Shown: piece after piece, positions 1-6,588 of the stretch
Layout of the letters: every line of letters starts with the position of its first letter
Position numbering within the stretch: the first letter of the stretch is position 1
From: JAGOSA01 sp039795715
GTDB lineage: Bacteria > Patescibacteriota > Minisyncoccia > Phycocordibacterales > UBA9973
Direction: 5' to 3'
DNA: 25,343 bases
Assembly: GCA_039795715.1 (NCBI GenBank)
Contig: JBDKLD010000002.1
Location: 1-25,343 of the forward strand
Notes under the pieces: generated by a model
Told to the model about the DNA's origin: nothing
Databases searched by the model: none
The model's input: only the letters and a program-made list of their open reading frames with translations
Position numbers and translations under genes: made by a program

Positions 1-279
1 AGTTGTGCTGAAGATCTTTTCCTTAGGCTTTCCTTGGACAAGACTGCTCTTGATAACCTTGAGCAAGTAACTATTTTTGATCAAGATGTAACAATAAATT
101 GCCGAGTAGACACAGTCCACAGCTATATTATTTACTTGGGATATCTGATTGATACTTATGAAATTACGATAGATCAAGATTTGCCACCTCTTGAAACCAA
201 CCATAAAATACTAATCACAGTTCAACTACCATCACTTGACAGCCTGCATTTAGATGTAAGGAGCTGGATTGAGTTATAA
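1..279 (+). CDS. Unrecognised protein, C-terminal part only
   Basis: The frame is open from the first base of the window to a TAA at 277-279, so about 92 residues of a gene that begins upstream are visible. The TTG at 34 lies inside this open frame with no ribosome-binding site, so I do not treat it as the start. The visible part is acidic and rich in beta-branched residues, with no cysteine cluster, membrane segment or motif I can name. It may be a small beta-rich soluble domain, but that is only an impression. A promoter begins 12 bases after its stop, so the pilin gene that follows is probably transcribed separately. Confidence 0.6.
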   Translation, partial: SCAEDLFLRLSLDKTALDNLEQVTIFDQDVTINCRVDTVHSYIIYLGYLIDTYEITIDQDLPPLETNHKILITVQLPSLDSLHLDVRSWIEL

Positions 280-290
280 ACAGCTTAGCC

Positions 291-319
291 TTGCGCCCTT
301 GTAACGTCCATTTTACAAT
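291..319 (+). promoter_or_regulatory. Promoter of the first pilin gene
   Basis: TTGCGC (291-296) and TACAAT (314-319) are 17 bases apart. Transcription would start near 326 and give a leader of about 60 bases. This is unusual in this window, where most leaders are close to zero. Confidence 0.5.
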
Positions 320-334
320 AGGAAGAGTAAAACG

Positions 335-370
335 TGTCTCGTTCGAAACATTATTAATAATTAAGAGACA
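335..370 (+). promoter_or_regulatory. Inverted repeat in the pilin leader
   Basis: TGTCTC (335-340) is complementary to GAGACA (365-370). The AT-rich loop holds a smaller GTT/AAC hairpin and the palindrome TTATTAATAA. The stem ends 17 bases before the ATG, and no Shine-Dalgarno sequence lies between. It could stabilise the mRNA or control translation of the pilin. The stem is short, so support is modest. Confidence 0.35.
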
Positions 371-387
371 TTTTAAAAAGTTTTCAT

Positions 388-948
388 ATGAAAAAATTGT
401 TTAATAAAAAAGGATTCACACTCATCGAACTTTTGGTGGTTATCGCCATCATCGCGGCTCTCGCAGTCGTCGTGTTCGCTGCTATTAACCCTGGTAAGCG
501 TATTGCTGAGGCTCAAAGACAAAGTCGCTTGCAAAATACAACGACAATTCTTGATGCTCTGCATACGTACATAGTTGATAGTTTGGGTGCCTTACCAGAC
601 GTTATTGGTAAAGCTTCATGGATATACTCAGGTGGTACTAACCCCTCTCTTGCTGAAGTCCAGATTGGTTCAGCTACAAACGGTTGTGCAATAGCTACAA
701 GTGGCTGTAGTACTGGTACTACGACATGTCTTAACCTTGCTAATCCTGGCTCTGCTACATCAGGAAACATGGTAGGCTCAGGAGGTATTGGTTCATACTT
801 GGCATCAAATCCAATCGATACTGGTATTGGTGATGCAACTAGGACAGGATATACTATTTCAGTTTCTTCCTCAGGTATTGTTACTGTAAAAAGTTGTAAT
901 GCAAATAACAACCTTAACGGTGGTGCAAACATCTCAGTCTCTCGCTAA
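388..948 (+). CDS. Type IV pilin-like protein
   Basis: This 186-residue protein carries the class III signal of type IV pilins and pseudopilins: a short basic leader (MKKLFNKKG), then FTLIELLVVIAIIAALAVVVF. Prepilin peptidase should cut after Gly9, leaving Phe at +1 and Glu at +5 (Glu14). The hydrophobic helix continues into an INPGKRI segment that the second pilin shares as INPKKRI. The C-terminal globular part has three or more Cys (NGCAIATSGC, TTTCLNL) and ends in a beta-hairpin-like stretch with GIVTVKSC. It should be an exported pilus or pseudopilus subunit. No assembly ATPase, PilC or prepilin peptidase gene is in the window. A terminator follows, so it is probably monocistronic. Confidence 0.9.
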   Translation: MKKLFNKKGFTLIELLVVIAIIAALAVVVFAAINPGKRIAEAQRQSRLQNTTTILDALHTYIVDSLGALPDVIGKASWIYSGGTNPSLAEVQIGSATNGCAIATSGCSTGTTTCLNLANPGSATSGNMVGSGGIGSYLASNPIDTGIGDATRTGYTISVSSSGIVTVKSCNANNNLNGGANISVSR

Positions 949-969
949 CTTCTACATTTAGCCACAAAA

Positions 970-997
970 AACCGGAAACCTATCTTCCGGTTTTTTT
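970..997 (+). terminator. Rho-independent terminator after the first pilin gene
   Basis: AACCGGAA (970-977) pairs with TTCCGGTT (985-992) around a 7-base loop, and the stem runs straight into seven T. It starts 21 bases after the pilin stop codon. Confidence 0.9.
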
Positions 998-1061
998 GTT
1001 GCCCATTTTTTTGCAAATTCCAAGATATCAACAGTGCGTACCCATTTTCGTGAAGTAAAAC

Positions 1062-1070
1062 TGCTACTAT
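1062..1070 (+). promoter_or_regulatory. Extended -10 promoter, leaderless start of second pilin
   Basis: TGC-TACTAT is an extended -10 element that ends 7 bases before the ATG at 1078. Transcription would begin at or next to the A of the ATG. No clear -35 is visible, as is typical for TGn promoters. Confidence 0.55.
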
Positions 1071-1077
1071 TAGTCTA

Positions 1078-1575
1078 ATGAAAATACTAAAAAACCAGCC
1101 ACAACATGGCTTCAGCCTCCTTGAGCTTATTCTCACTATCGCTATAATGGCAGCACTTTCAGTAGCTGTCTTTTCTTCAATAAACCCAAAGAAAAGAATA
1201 CAATCCGCCAGAGATACCAACAGAGCCGCCTCAGTTGGTAGTATTATCGGGGCAATATATATGTATATCAATGAGAACAATGGCGTCTTGCCGACTGGAC
1301 TCACGGTAAACATGTCAGAAGAGCGCCAACTCGGCACAACTGGTGGCAATCCATCGTGCGCTATTGCAACTGGCACTTGCGCAGTCACCAATGCACAGTG
1401 CCTCGACCTCTCCACTCCACTCAACAAATACTTGGCTTCGATGCCAATAGATCCACTCAGTACTAAGTATAGCGCCGCAAACACTGGCTACTCAGTTTTC
1501 GTAAATGCCAATGGCATCGTCACCGTCAAAGCTTGTGGCGCAGAACTAACGTCGCCAATTTCCATTTCTCGCTAA
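1078..1575 (+). CDS. Type IV pilin-like protein (paralogue)
   Basis: This 165-residue protein has a prepilin signal: a short leader ending in HG (Gly11), then FSLLELILTIAIMAALSVAVF with Glu16 at the +5 position. It shares the INPKKRI motif after the helix, the Cys-rich middle (CAIATGTCAV, CLDLSTP), the KYLASMPIDPLS segment and the GIVTVKAC C-terminal strand with the 388-948 protein. The two are therefore diverged duplicates that keep the same cysteine plan. The start ATG lies 7 bases after an extended -10 box. The likely role is a minor or alternative pilin subunit on the outer face of the membrane. Confidence 0.88.
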   Translation: MKILKNQPQHGFSLLELILTIAIMAALSVAVFSSINPKKRIQSARDTNRAASVGSIIGAIYMYINENNGVLPTGLTVNMSEERQLGTTGGNPSCAIATGTCAVTNAQCLDLSTPLNKYLASMPIDPLSTKYSAANTGYSVFVNANGIVTVKACGAELTSPISISR

Positions 1576-1587
1576 GATAAATTGAGG

Positions 1588-1593
1588 TATACT
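1588..1593 (+). promoter_or_regulatory. -10 box, leaderless start of the 1601 gene
   Basis: TATACT is followed by 7 bases and then the ATG at 1601. No convincing -35 is seen. Confidence 0.5.
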
Positions 1594-1600
1594 AAACTGC

Positions 1601-2287
1601 ATGAGACTTCCAACGTACGCACTTTTTTTCCTTCCTGCTGAAATTATTGCAGTCAATACCAAGAGCGGAGAAAAAATTTCTCTACCGCTCTCTCCTTCGA
1701 TTATCAAATACGCAGAGATAACCGACGCTGCGTCGTACGAGACACTACTCACAGAGAAGCTCACTCCATTTTTTTCTGAACAAGGAGGGGAGTGTGCTGT
1801 TGTTTTGCACGAATCTTTTGGTTATTTGGAAACAGTTACCAAACCTTTACGCAACCTCTCTCGGCAAGAATTACTCGCGCTCGCTGCCTATGCACCTATC
1901 GCTGAGGACAAACTCGCATTTTCCGGCTTTACAGATACCAAATCAAAGATCCGCCGAGCGGTATTTTTCAGTAGTTCACTTATTTTGCCGATAACAGCAA
2001 TTCTTAAAAAGACCAAGAATCAAATACTAGTTGTCTTGCCACTTGCATACCTTCAAATTACCAGTGAACTCAAAGATGCTTTTGCTTCGCTTTCGTACGA
2101 AACTGATGATGGAGATGATCAAATACGCTTTGCCCACAATGTCCTCAATGAAATATTTATCAAGCCCGAAGACCCAGTTGTTGCCAAGAGGGAGAAAAAA
2201 CGCTCTATTTTGCTTGTGAGCGTTGCCAGTGTTTTTATGCTCACGGCATTACTGTATACGCTCTACGCTTCGGGAGTTATAGGCTAA
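1601..2287 (+). CDS. Unrecognised C-terminally anchored membrane protein
   Basis: This 228-residue protein has a long soluble N-terminal region (about 1-200), a basic stretch (VAKREKKRS) and one hydrophobic segment near the C-terminus (about 207-226). It therefore probably sits mainly in the cytoplasm with a tail anchor. It directly follows two pilin genes. Its layout (cytoplasmic domain plus one late membrane helix) resembles GspL/PilM-PilN-type assembly platform proteins, but I see no diagnostic motif and offer that only as a possibility. Its stop codon overlaps that of the convergent protease gene in the four bases CTAA. Confidence 0.75.
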   Translation: MRLPTYALFFLPAEIIAVNTKSGEKISLPLSPSIIKYAEITDAASYETLLTEKLTPFFSEQGGECAVVLHESFGYLETVTKPLRNLSRQELLALAAYAPIAEDKLAFSGFTDTKSKIRRAVFFSSSLILPITAILKKTKNQILVVLPLAYLQITSELKDAFASLSYETDDGDDQIRFAHNVLNEIFIKPEDPVVAKREKKRSILLVSVASVFMLTALLYTLYASGVIG

Positions 2288-3177
2288 AAAGATTGCCATT
2301 TGAGAATCCTAGCAAGGGATTCTATTTGCCCAGCTTGAACAAATGTCGGAATACCCAAGTAGCAGTTATTTTTGAGATCGATTGCTGCACCACCAGAATT
2401 GCCTTGCTCGACTTTTGCGGAAGTAATGTAGTATGCGCCTTCATTCCCAGAAATAATGCCTTCGGTGACAGTAAGATCGGTGCCGCCGATTGCTGGATAG
2501 CCTAAAATCGCAATTTGATCTCCACTATCCGGAGCATCAGTGCAATAATTTCGCGTAGTTGAACCACCTATTGTCGAGGGGACCATATTAGTTTTGATAC
2601 TTGCCATGTCACTGCCTTTTGTCGAAAGTGTAATATCGTCTATGGTTACACCGTAGCTTGCACTATCTCCAGGGAATTTGATCAAACAAGAAGTCGGGCC
2701 GTACCCTTGGCTATCAGAAATAACGTGCTTGTTGGTGACGAGATTGCGGGCGCCATTGCTAAAAGAAATAAGTGTACCCGAGCCGGATTGTTTGCCATAG
2801 AGAATGCCGTTGGTGTAGCGGAATTCACAAGTAATACGTGCCACAACAGGTTGCCAGGTTTTGACGATGCTGGAAACCGTGGGAGTTGAAACCGCAGGTC
2901 GTTCAATTATCTTCTCAACTATTGTCGGCTTTATCTCGGAGGCCTTTTTTTCTAACGCGGCAGTATTTTCTGCGCTCTTTATTTTAAATTGTGCCAATTC
3001 ATCTTTGACGTTGCCTATATTTTTATTGGTCTCAAGTATTGTATTTTCAGCGGTTTTTTGGACGAGCAACGTAAGCTTTCTGTTCTCGGCGATGAGCTTT
3101 GATTGTTGAAAGAAAAGTATGCCAACACCGACGAAAAGTACGGCGATAATTCCTCCAAGAATTCGATGGGTATTCAT
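2284..3177 (-). CDS. Membrane-anchored trypsin-like serine protease
   Basis: From the ATG at 3177 the protein has 297 residues. This start is preferred over a longer open frame because TATAAT ends 7 bases upstream. The N-terminus holds one membrane helix (about 8-23), then a Lys/Glu/Ala-rich probable coiled coil (about 27-82) and a trypsin-fold domain (about 105-290). The catalytic triad is readable: His151 in TNKHVIS, Asp190 in GSDMASIK and Ser261 in QGNSGGAAI. This matches the HtrA/DegP chymotrypsin-like family, but no PDZ domain follows. It probably cleaves proteins on the outer side of the membrane, for example in quality control or surface-protein processing. It is divergent from the sensor-like gene at 3243. 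Confidence 0.88.
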   Translation of the reverse strand: MNTHRILGGIIAVLFVGVGILFFQQSKLIAENRKLTLLVQKTAENTILETNKNIGNVKDELAQFKIKSAENTAALEKKASEIKPTIVEKIIERPAVSTPTVSSIVKTWQPVVARITCEFRYTNGILYGKQSGSGTLISFSNGARNLVTNKHVISDSQGYGPTSCLIKFPGDSASYGVTIDDITLSTKGSDMASIKTNMVPSTIGGSTTRNYCTDAPDSGDQIAILGYPAIGGTDLTVTEGIISGNEGAYYITSAKVEQGNSGGAAIDLKNNCYLGIPTFVQAGQIESLARILKWQSF

Positions 3178-3184
3178 TGGAGGA

Positions 3185-3190
3185 ATTATA
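3185..3190 (-). promoter_or_regulatory. -10 box of the protease gene
   Basis: On the minus strand TATAAT is followed by 7 bases and the ATG at 3177, so the mRNA should be leaderless. Only 37 bases separate it from the -10 of the divergent gene, so the two promoters share their upstream DNA. Confidence 0.6.
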
Positions 3191-3227
3191 CCACTAGCTG
3201 AATATTTTAATATAAAATCCCGCATGG

Positions 3228-3233
3228 TATACT
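3228..3233 (+). promoter_or_regulatory. -10 box of the 3243 gene
   Basis: TATACT is followed by 9 bases and the ATG at 3243, giving a predicted leader of two or three bases. Confidence 0.5.
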
Positions 3234-3242
3234 TTACAGCAT

Positions 3243-3842
3243 ATGGTTGATAGCTTGATTGCTTTGATAAAAAAACCGAGAGTATTGTTGCTCGTGCTCG
3301 CATCTGTGACTTCTTTGGTTATTTTTAGCGTAGGGCAATATATCATCCGCGCTGGCGCTAACGATCCCCAAATTCAAATGGCGGAAGACACGGTCGCAGG
3401 TTTGGTAATGGGTTTGCCAGCAGGAGCAATAACACCACCTCCTGGTAGGGTAATTGGCAAAAGCCTGTCACCATTTACAGTTGTCTACGATAGTGAAGGC
3501 AATCCTATTTCCGGCTCGGCAAATTACAAAGACAGTCTGCCAAAACCTCCACGTGGCGTTTTTGCAAATGCGCTACAACATGGCCAAAATCGTTTTACCT
3601 GGCAACCAGAAAAGGGAATGCGCTTTGCTGCTGTTGTGCTTCCATATACGGTCAATGATACACAAGGCTATGTCATGGTCGCAAAATCATTACTTGAAAT
3701 AGAGAAGAGGGTGAGCGGTCTTTGCCGGATTGTATTTTGGGGCTGGGTAGCTTCTGTATTACTTATCATTCTGACGTCAACACGAGGTTTACACCATATT
3801 AGAAAACTTACCTCGAAATCAAAGCAAACTTCACGAAAATAA
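3243..3842 (+). CDS. Two-helix membrane protein with extracytoplasmic sensor-like domain
   Basis: The protein has 199 residues. A first membrane helix (about 14-34) and a second (about 160-178) flank an extracytoplasmic region of about 125 residues containing GRVIGKSL, VYDSEGNPISGSA, PPRGVFANA and GYVMVAKSL. That layout, with a PAS/Cache-like outer domain between two helices, is typical of histidine kinase or chemoreceptor input modules. Here the cytoplasmic tail is only a short basic segment (RGLHHIRKLTSKSKQTSRK) with no HAMP, kinase or output domain. It may be a stand-alone sensor or envelope protein. The next small membrane protein gene begins 4 bases later, so the two are probably co-transcribed. 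Confidence 0.75.
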   Translation: MVDSLIALIKKPRVLLLVLASVTSLVIFSVGQYIIRAGANDPQIQMAEDTVAGLVMGLPAGAITPPPGRVIGKSLSPFTVVYDSEGNPISGSANYKDSLPKPPRGVFANALQHGQNRFTWQPEKGMRFAAVVLPYTVNDTQGYVMVAKSLLEIEKRVSGLCRIVFWGWVASVLLIILTSTRGLHHIRKLTSKSKQTSRK

Positions 3843-3846
3843 TTAT

Positions 3847-4074
3847 ATGGACGGCGTCATGAAATCAGAAATATTTTTCTTTGTGGCAACGGTCGCACTG
3901 ATTTTGCTAACCGTGCTTTTGGTCGCAGCGTTCTACTATATACTGAGATTTTTAAGAAAAATAAACCGCATTTCTGACAGTGTCGAGGATGGTGTACAAA
4001 ATATTAAGGAAAAAGTAAAAGATGAGCCATTGTTGGGCTTCCTTTTCAAGAAAAAGCCAAAGCGTGGCAAGTAA
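3847..4074 (+). CDS. Small single-pass membrane protein
   Basis: A 75-residue protein with one strong membrane helix (about 8-35) followed by a charged, probably helical tail (KINRISDSVEDGVQNIKEKVKDEP) and a very basic end (FKKKPKRGK). ATG codons occur at 3847 and 3859, and the second is equally possible. It lies 4 bases after the preceding gene, so they form an operon. The pattern recalls small DUF948-like membrane proteins, but length and sequence are too limited to assign it. Confidence 0.65.
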   Translation: MDGVMKSEIFFFVATVALILLTVLLVAAFYYILRFLRKINRISDSVEDGVQNIKEKVKDEPLLGFLFKKKPKRGK

Positions 4075-4104
4075 AATCTTCTAAATTCTTCAAACTCGTT
4101 ACCA

Positions 4105-4132
4105 TTGACACTTTCTATATAAAGCGTAGTAT
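4105..4132 (+). promoter_or_regulatory. Strong promoter of the 4201 gene
   Basis: A consensus TTGACA (4105-4110) and TAGTAT (4127-4132) are 16 bases apart. The start would fall near 4139, giving a leader of about 60 AT-rich bases with no obvious Shine-Dalgarno sequence. Confidence 0.65.
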
Positions 4133-4200
4133 TTGGCCCATATAGGGTCCTTTTTCTCAAATTAAGTATTAATTTTATCAATTTAGACAAAATATAGCTT

Positions 4201-5436
4201 ATGAAAACAAAGCGATTTTTCACTGTAGGAGCAACCTATTTCCTCGCAATCTGGATGATAGGAGCAATGGTTTTGGGTGGTGCAGTGGGGGGCATCAGTC
4301 TTGCGATGGCGCATGATCAGGAAAATGACACCGAACATGACCAAAATAACGAGCTCGACAATCAGTCTGGCTCTATTCGTATTTGCAAAGTTGTTCTTGA
4401 TAGTAATGGCTTGATTGCGGATGTCGATGCGGTTAGTGGCGGTAGCTTTACTATACCTGGACTTTCAGCCACAACAACTCTTGGGCCTTCTGCACCTGAC
4501 ATTTTGGAGACAACTGTAATCACTACACAACTAGAATTTAATAGCAAAATATTTGATAGTTCTCTGCAAAATGATGCAGAGTGCGTCACCTACGAAAACT
4601 TGGCATTTGGCAACTACTACTATGGGGCAGAGGTAATTTCTGATGCATCAAACTGGGAAGTGCCTGTGTATCATGATGCTGTAGGCGAATATGTATACAC
4701 AACAGAATTTTTCCATACATACAGCGGGGAGCTTTTTGATGAAAACATAGAAAATGATGGTGACGCATATCATAGTGCAAATGGGCATATACTGATTGAT
4801 GAAAATCAGCCAAGTGTAACTTTGGTAGTTATTAACACTATGAAGCCTGATGCTGGCGGGTCAGATGATGAGCCAGCTGATAATGGACAGGGTGGTAGTG
4901 GAAGTGGTGGCGGTAGTGGTGGAGAGGGAAATGGTAATGGCGGGCAGGGAGGTAACAACGGCAATGGCAGTACAAACCAAAATCCTGCGGGTGGCTCTAC
5001 TGGCGGTACAAGCGGTGGCACAAGCGGCGGCTCAGTTAGTGGTAGTGGCTACAGTGCTCCTGCTAGACAAGGACAAGTTCTCGGCGAATCTACTTCGTGC
5101 GGTGAATACCTTAAGACCTACCTTCGTCGTGGGTACAAAAATGATGCTGAAGAAGTAAAGAAATTGCAAACATTTCTCAATAAGGAACTCGGACTCAGTC
5201 TTGCGGTAAGTGGCACATTTGATCAAGACACTGAAGATGCTGTTCGTTTGTTCCAGAGTAAGTACGGTGAAAAAGTTCTCAAACCATGGAGTACGAATCA
5301 CTCAACTGGGATCGTCCATCTCACTACCCGAGCACAGATAAACAATCTCTCTTGCGAAACACTCAAGCAAGAAATTCCACGCTCGCTTATCAATTGGAAA
5401 AAGCATCCTGCGACGTCCTCTATTCCAAAAATATAA
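4201..5436 (+). CDS. Secreted protein with Gly-rich linker and peptidoglycan-binding domain
   Basis: This 411-residue protein starts with an export signal (basic MKTKR, hydrophobic core 10-36, likely cut near AMA/H). A region of about 160 residues follows (SIRICKVVL, FTIPGLSATTT, YENLAFGNYYYGAEV), which reads like a beta-sandwich surface domain. Residues about 217-283 are a low-complexity linker of Gly, Ser, Asn and Thr. From Cys300 to about 395 there is a PG_binding_1-like domain: LRRGYKNDAEEVKKLQTFLNKELGL, then GTFDQDTEDAVRLFQSKYG. The protein is probably held on the cell wall by its C-terminus and displays the N-terminal domain. It has its own strong promoter and terminator, so it may be abundant. 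Confidence 0.85.
   Translation: MKTKRFFTVGATYFLAIWMIGAMVLGGAVGGISLAMAHDQENDTEHDQNNELDNQSGSIRICKVVLDSNGLIADVDAVSGGSFTIPGLSATTTLGPSAPDILETTVITTQLEFNSKIFDSSLQNDAECVTYENLAFGNYYYGAEVISDASNWEVPVYHDAVGEYVYTTEFFHTYSGELFDENIENDGDAYHSANGHILIDENQPSVTLVVINTMKPDAGGSDDEPADNGQGGSGSGGGSGGEGNGNGGQGGNNGNGSTNQNPAGGSTGGTSGGTSGGSVSGSGYSAPARQGQVLGESTSCGEYLKTYLRRGYKNDAEEVKKLQTFLNKELGLSLAVSGTFDQDTEDAVRLFQSKYGEKVLKPWSTNHSTGIVHLTTRAQINNLSCETLKQEIPRSLINWKKHPATSSIPKI
4855..5055 (+). repeat. Low-complexity GGT/GGC/AGT linker coding repeats
   Basis: Degenerate short repeats of GGT, GGC and AGT codons encode the Gly/Ser linker, including the nearly tandem GGTACAAGCGGTGGCACAAG. Such DNA is prone to length change. Confidence 0.7.
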
Positions 5437-5441
5437 TTTTC

Positions 5442-5476
5442 AAAATCCCACCCGCGAGTATACAAGGTGGGATTTT
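5442..5476 (+). terminator. Hairpin terminator after the 4201 gene
   Basis: AAAATCCCACC (5442-5452) is perfectly complementary to GGTGGGATTTT (5466-5476). The stem ends in TTTT on the plus strand and begins with AAAA, so it could work in both directions. Confidence 0.8.
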
Positions 5477-5496
5477 GATATGAGCATTTTTAGCGG

Positions 5497-5502
5497 TATA
5501 AT
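5497..5502 (+). promoter_or_regulatory. -10 box of the CAP-domain gene
   Basis: TATAAT ends 10 bases before the ATG at 5513. It lies downstream of another in-frame ATG at 5480, which itself sits right after the terminator. The -10 therefore argues for the 5513 start. Confidence 0.55.
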
Positions 5503-5512
5503 TTTCAAGTAT

Positions 5513-6580
5513 ATGCGTAAGAAATTGAAGCATACATTTATTCCAAACAAAGAAAATAATTATAAGCCTGCTTTGTTTGAGTATGGCGTGGTTTCGGCTG
5601 TTATTGTTGCCGGGATAATATTATTCATGTCTTCTCTTTCGGTCAATCGCTACCTAGTCCGCACCGACCAAGGTGCCGCAGTTTATGCATCGGTACTTGT
5701 AGACCTCAGTAACAAGGCTCGCAGTGTAAACAATCAATCAGACCTGACAATTTCAAGTGTGCTGACGAAGGCTGCTCAGATGAAAGCTGACGATATGGCA
5801 AATCGGCAATATTTTTCTCATACTAGTCCTGACGGCACAACTCCTTGGTACTGGTTTCAGAAAGCTGGCTATGACTTTGTCTACGCGGGCGAAAACTTGG
5901 CGGTTGATTTTACAGAATCAGCTGACATAGAAAATGCCTGGCTTGCTTCGCCGAAACACAAAGAAAATATTATTGATCCACGTTTCCGCGAGATTGGTAT
6001 TGCAACCAAGACTGCGACATGGCAAGGCAGAGAAACAACATTTGTAGTTCAGCTTTTTGGAACACCAGCTACGGTGGCTTCGGTGGTAGAGCAGGCGCCG
6101 GTTGTTGTGGGTAATACGCCAGTTCGGTCGTCGATTACTCCATTACCTTCAGCAGTTGTACCGATTTCTCCACTATTGACGGCCTCATTGCCTGCTACCT
6201 CATTGTCACAAGGCAATAGTGCGGTACTTGGGGCTGATGCCATCAAAACTGCAAGTGCCGCGGAGGGTGAGCAAGTAAGCGTATTATCAGAAACACCAGC
6301 GACTATAATTGCCGAAAACCAAGCAGTGCAGAGTATTGACCTTGGAGAAGAAGTTTCAGCACCCAAAGCTACCTTTTTCGAAAAAGCTTTAGTCCGCATT
6401 CCGAAGATTTCAAGCAGTGCAATAATGGTTTTGGCAGGGATGTTTTTCCTTGGGCTCCTACTCTTTATTTTCATAGAAATTAAGCGTCAGCACCCAAAGC
6501 ATATTTTTCTCGGTGTTTTTGCTCTTGTAGCCCTGGCTTCGCTCGCCTATGTTAGCCAGTCATTCGTACTTCCTATATAG
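5513..6580 (+). CDS. Membrane-anchored CAP/SCP-domain protein (YkwD type)
   Basis: From 5513 the protein has 355 residues. A membrane helix (about 23-42) precedes a CAP domain (about 60-185). Its conserved residues are visible: His103 in FSHTSPDG, Glu127 in YAGENLAVDF and His149 in SPKHKENIIDPRF, followed by EIGIATKT and a closing VVQLFG strand. Bacterial CAP proteins of the YkwD family are secreted and their activity is mostly unknown. After about 110 residues of Val/Pro/Ser/Ala-rich linker come two further membrane helices (about 300-320 and 331-350). This is unusual for the family and would tether the domain at both ends. The glycosylase gene begins 8 bases after the stop. Confidence 0.87.
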   Translation: MRKKLKHTFIPNKENNYKPALFEYGVVSAVIVAGIILFMSSLSVNRYLVRTDQGAAVYASVLVDLSNKARSVNNQSDLTISSVLTKAAQMKADDMANRQYFSHTSPDGTTPWYWFQKAGYDFVYAGENLAVDFTESADIENAWLASPKHKENIIDPRFREIGIATKTATWQGRETTFVVQLFGTPATVASVVEQAPVVVGNTPVRSSITPLPSAVVPISPLLTASLPATSLSQGNSAVLGADAIKTASAAEGEQVSVLSETPATIIAENQAVQSIDLGEEVSAPKATFFEKALVRIPKISSSAIMVLAGMFFLGLLLFIFIEIKRQHPKHIFLGVFALVALASLAYVSQSFVLPI

Positions 6581-6588
6581 TAGAGGGC

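Noticed and set aside
34..279. Complete 81-residue gene starting with TTG at 34
   Set aside because: The frame is open to the window edge and there is no ribosome-binding site or -10 box before the TTG, so it is more likely the tail of a longer gene.
4855..5055. CRISPR-like or tandem-repeat array
   Set aside because: The repeats are degenerate Gly/Ser codons inside one reading frame, with no constant repeat length or spacers.
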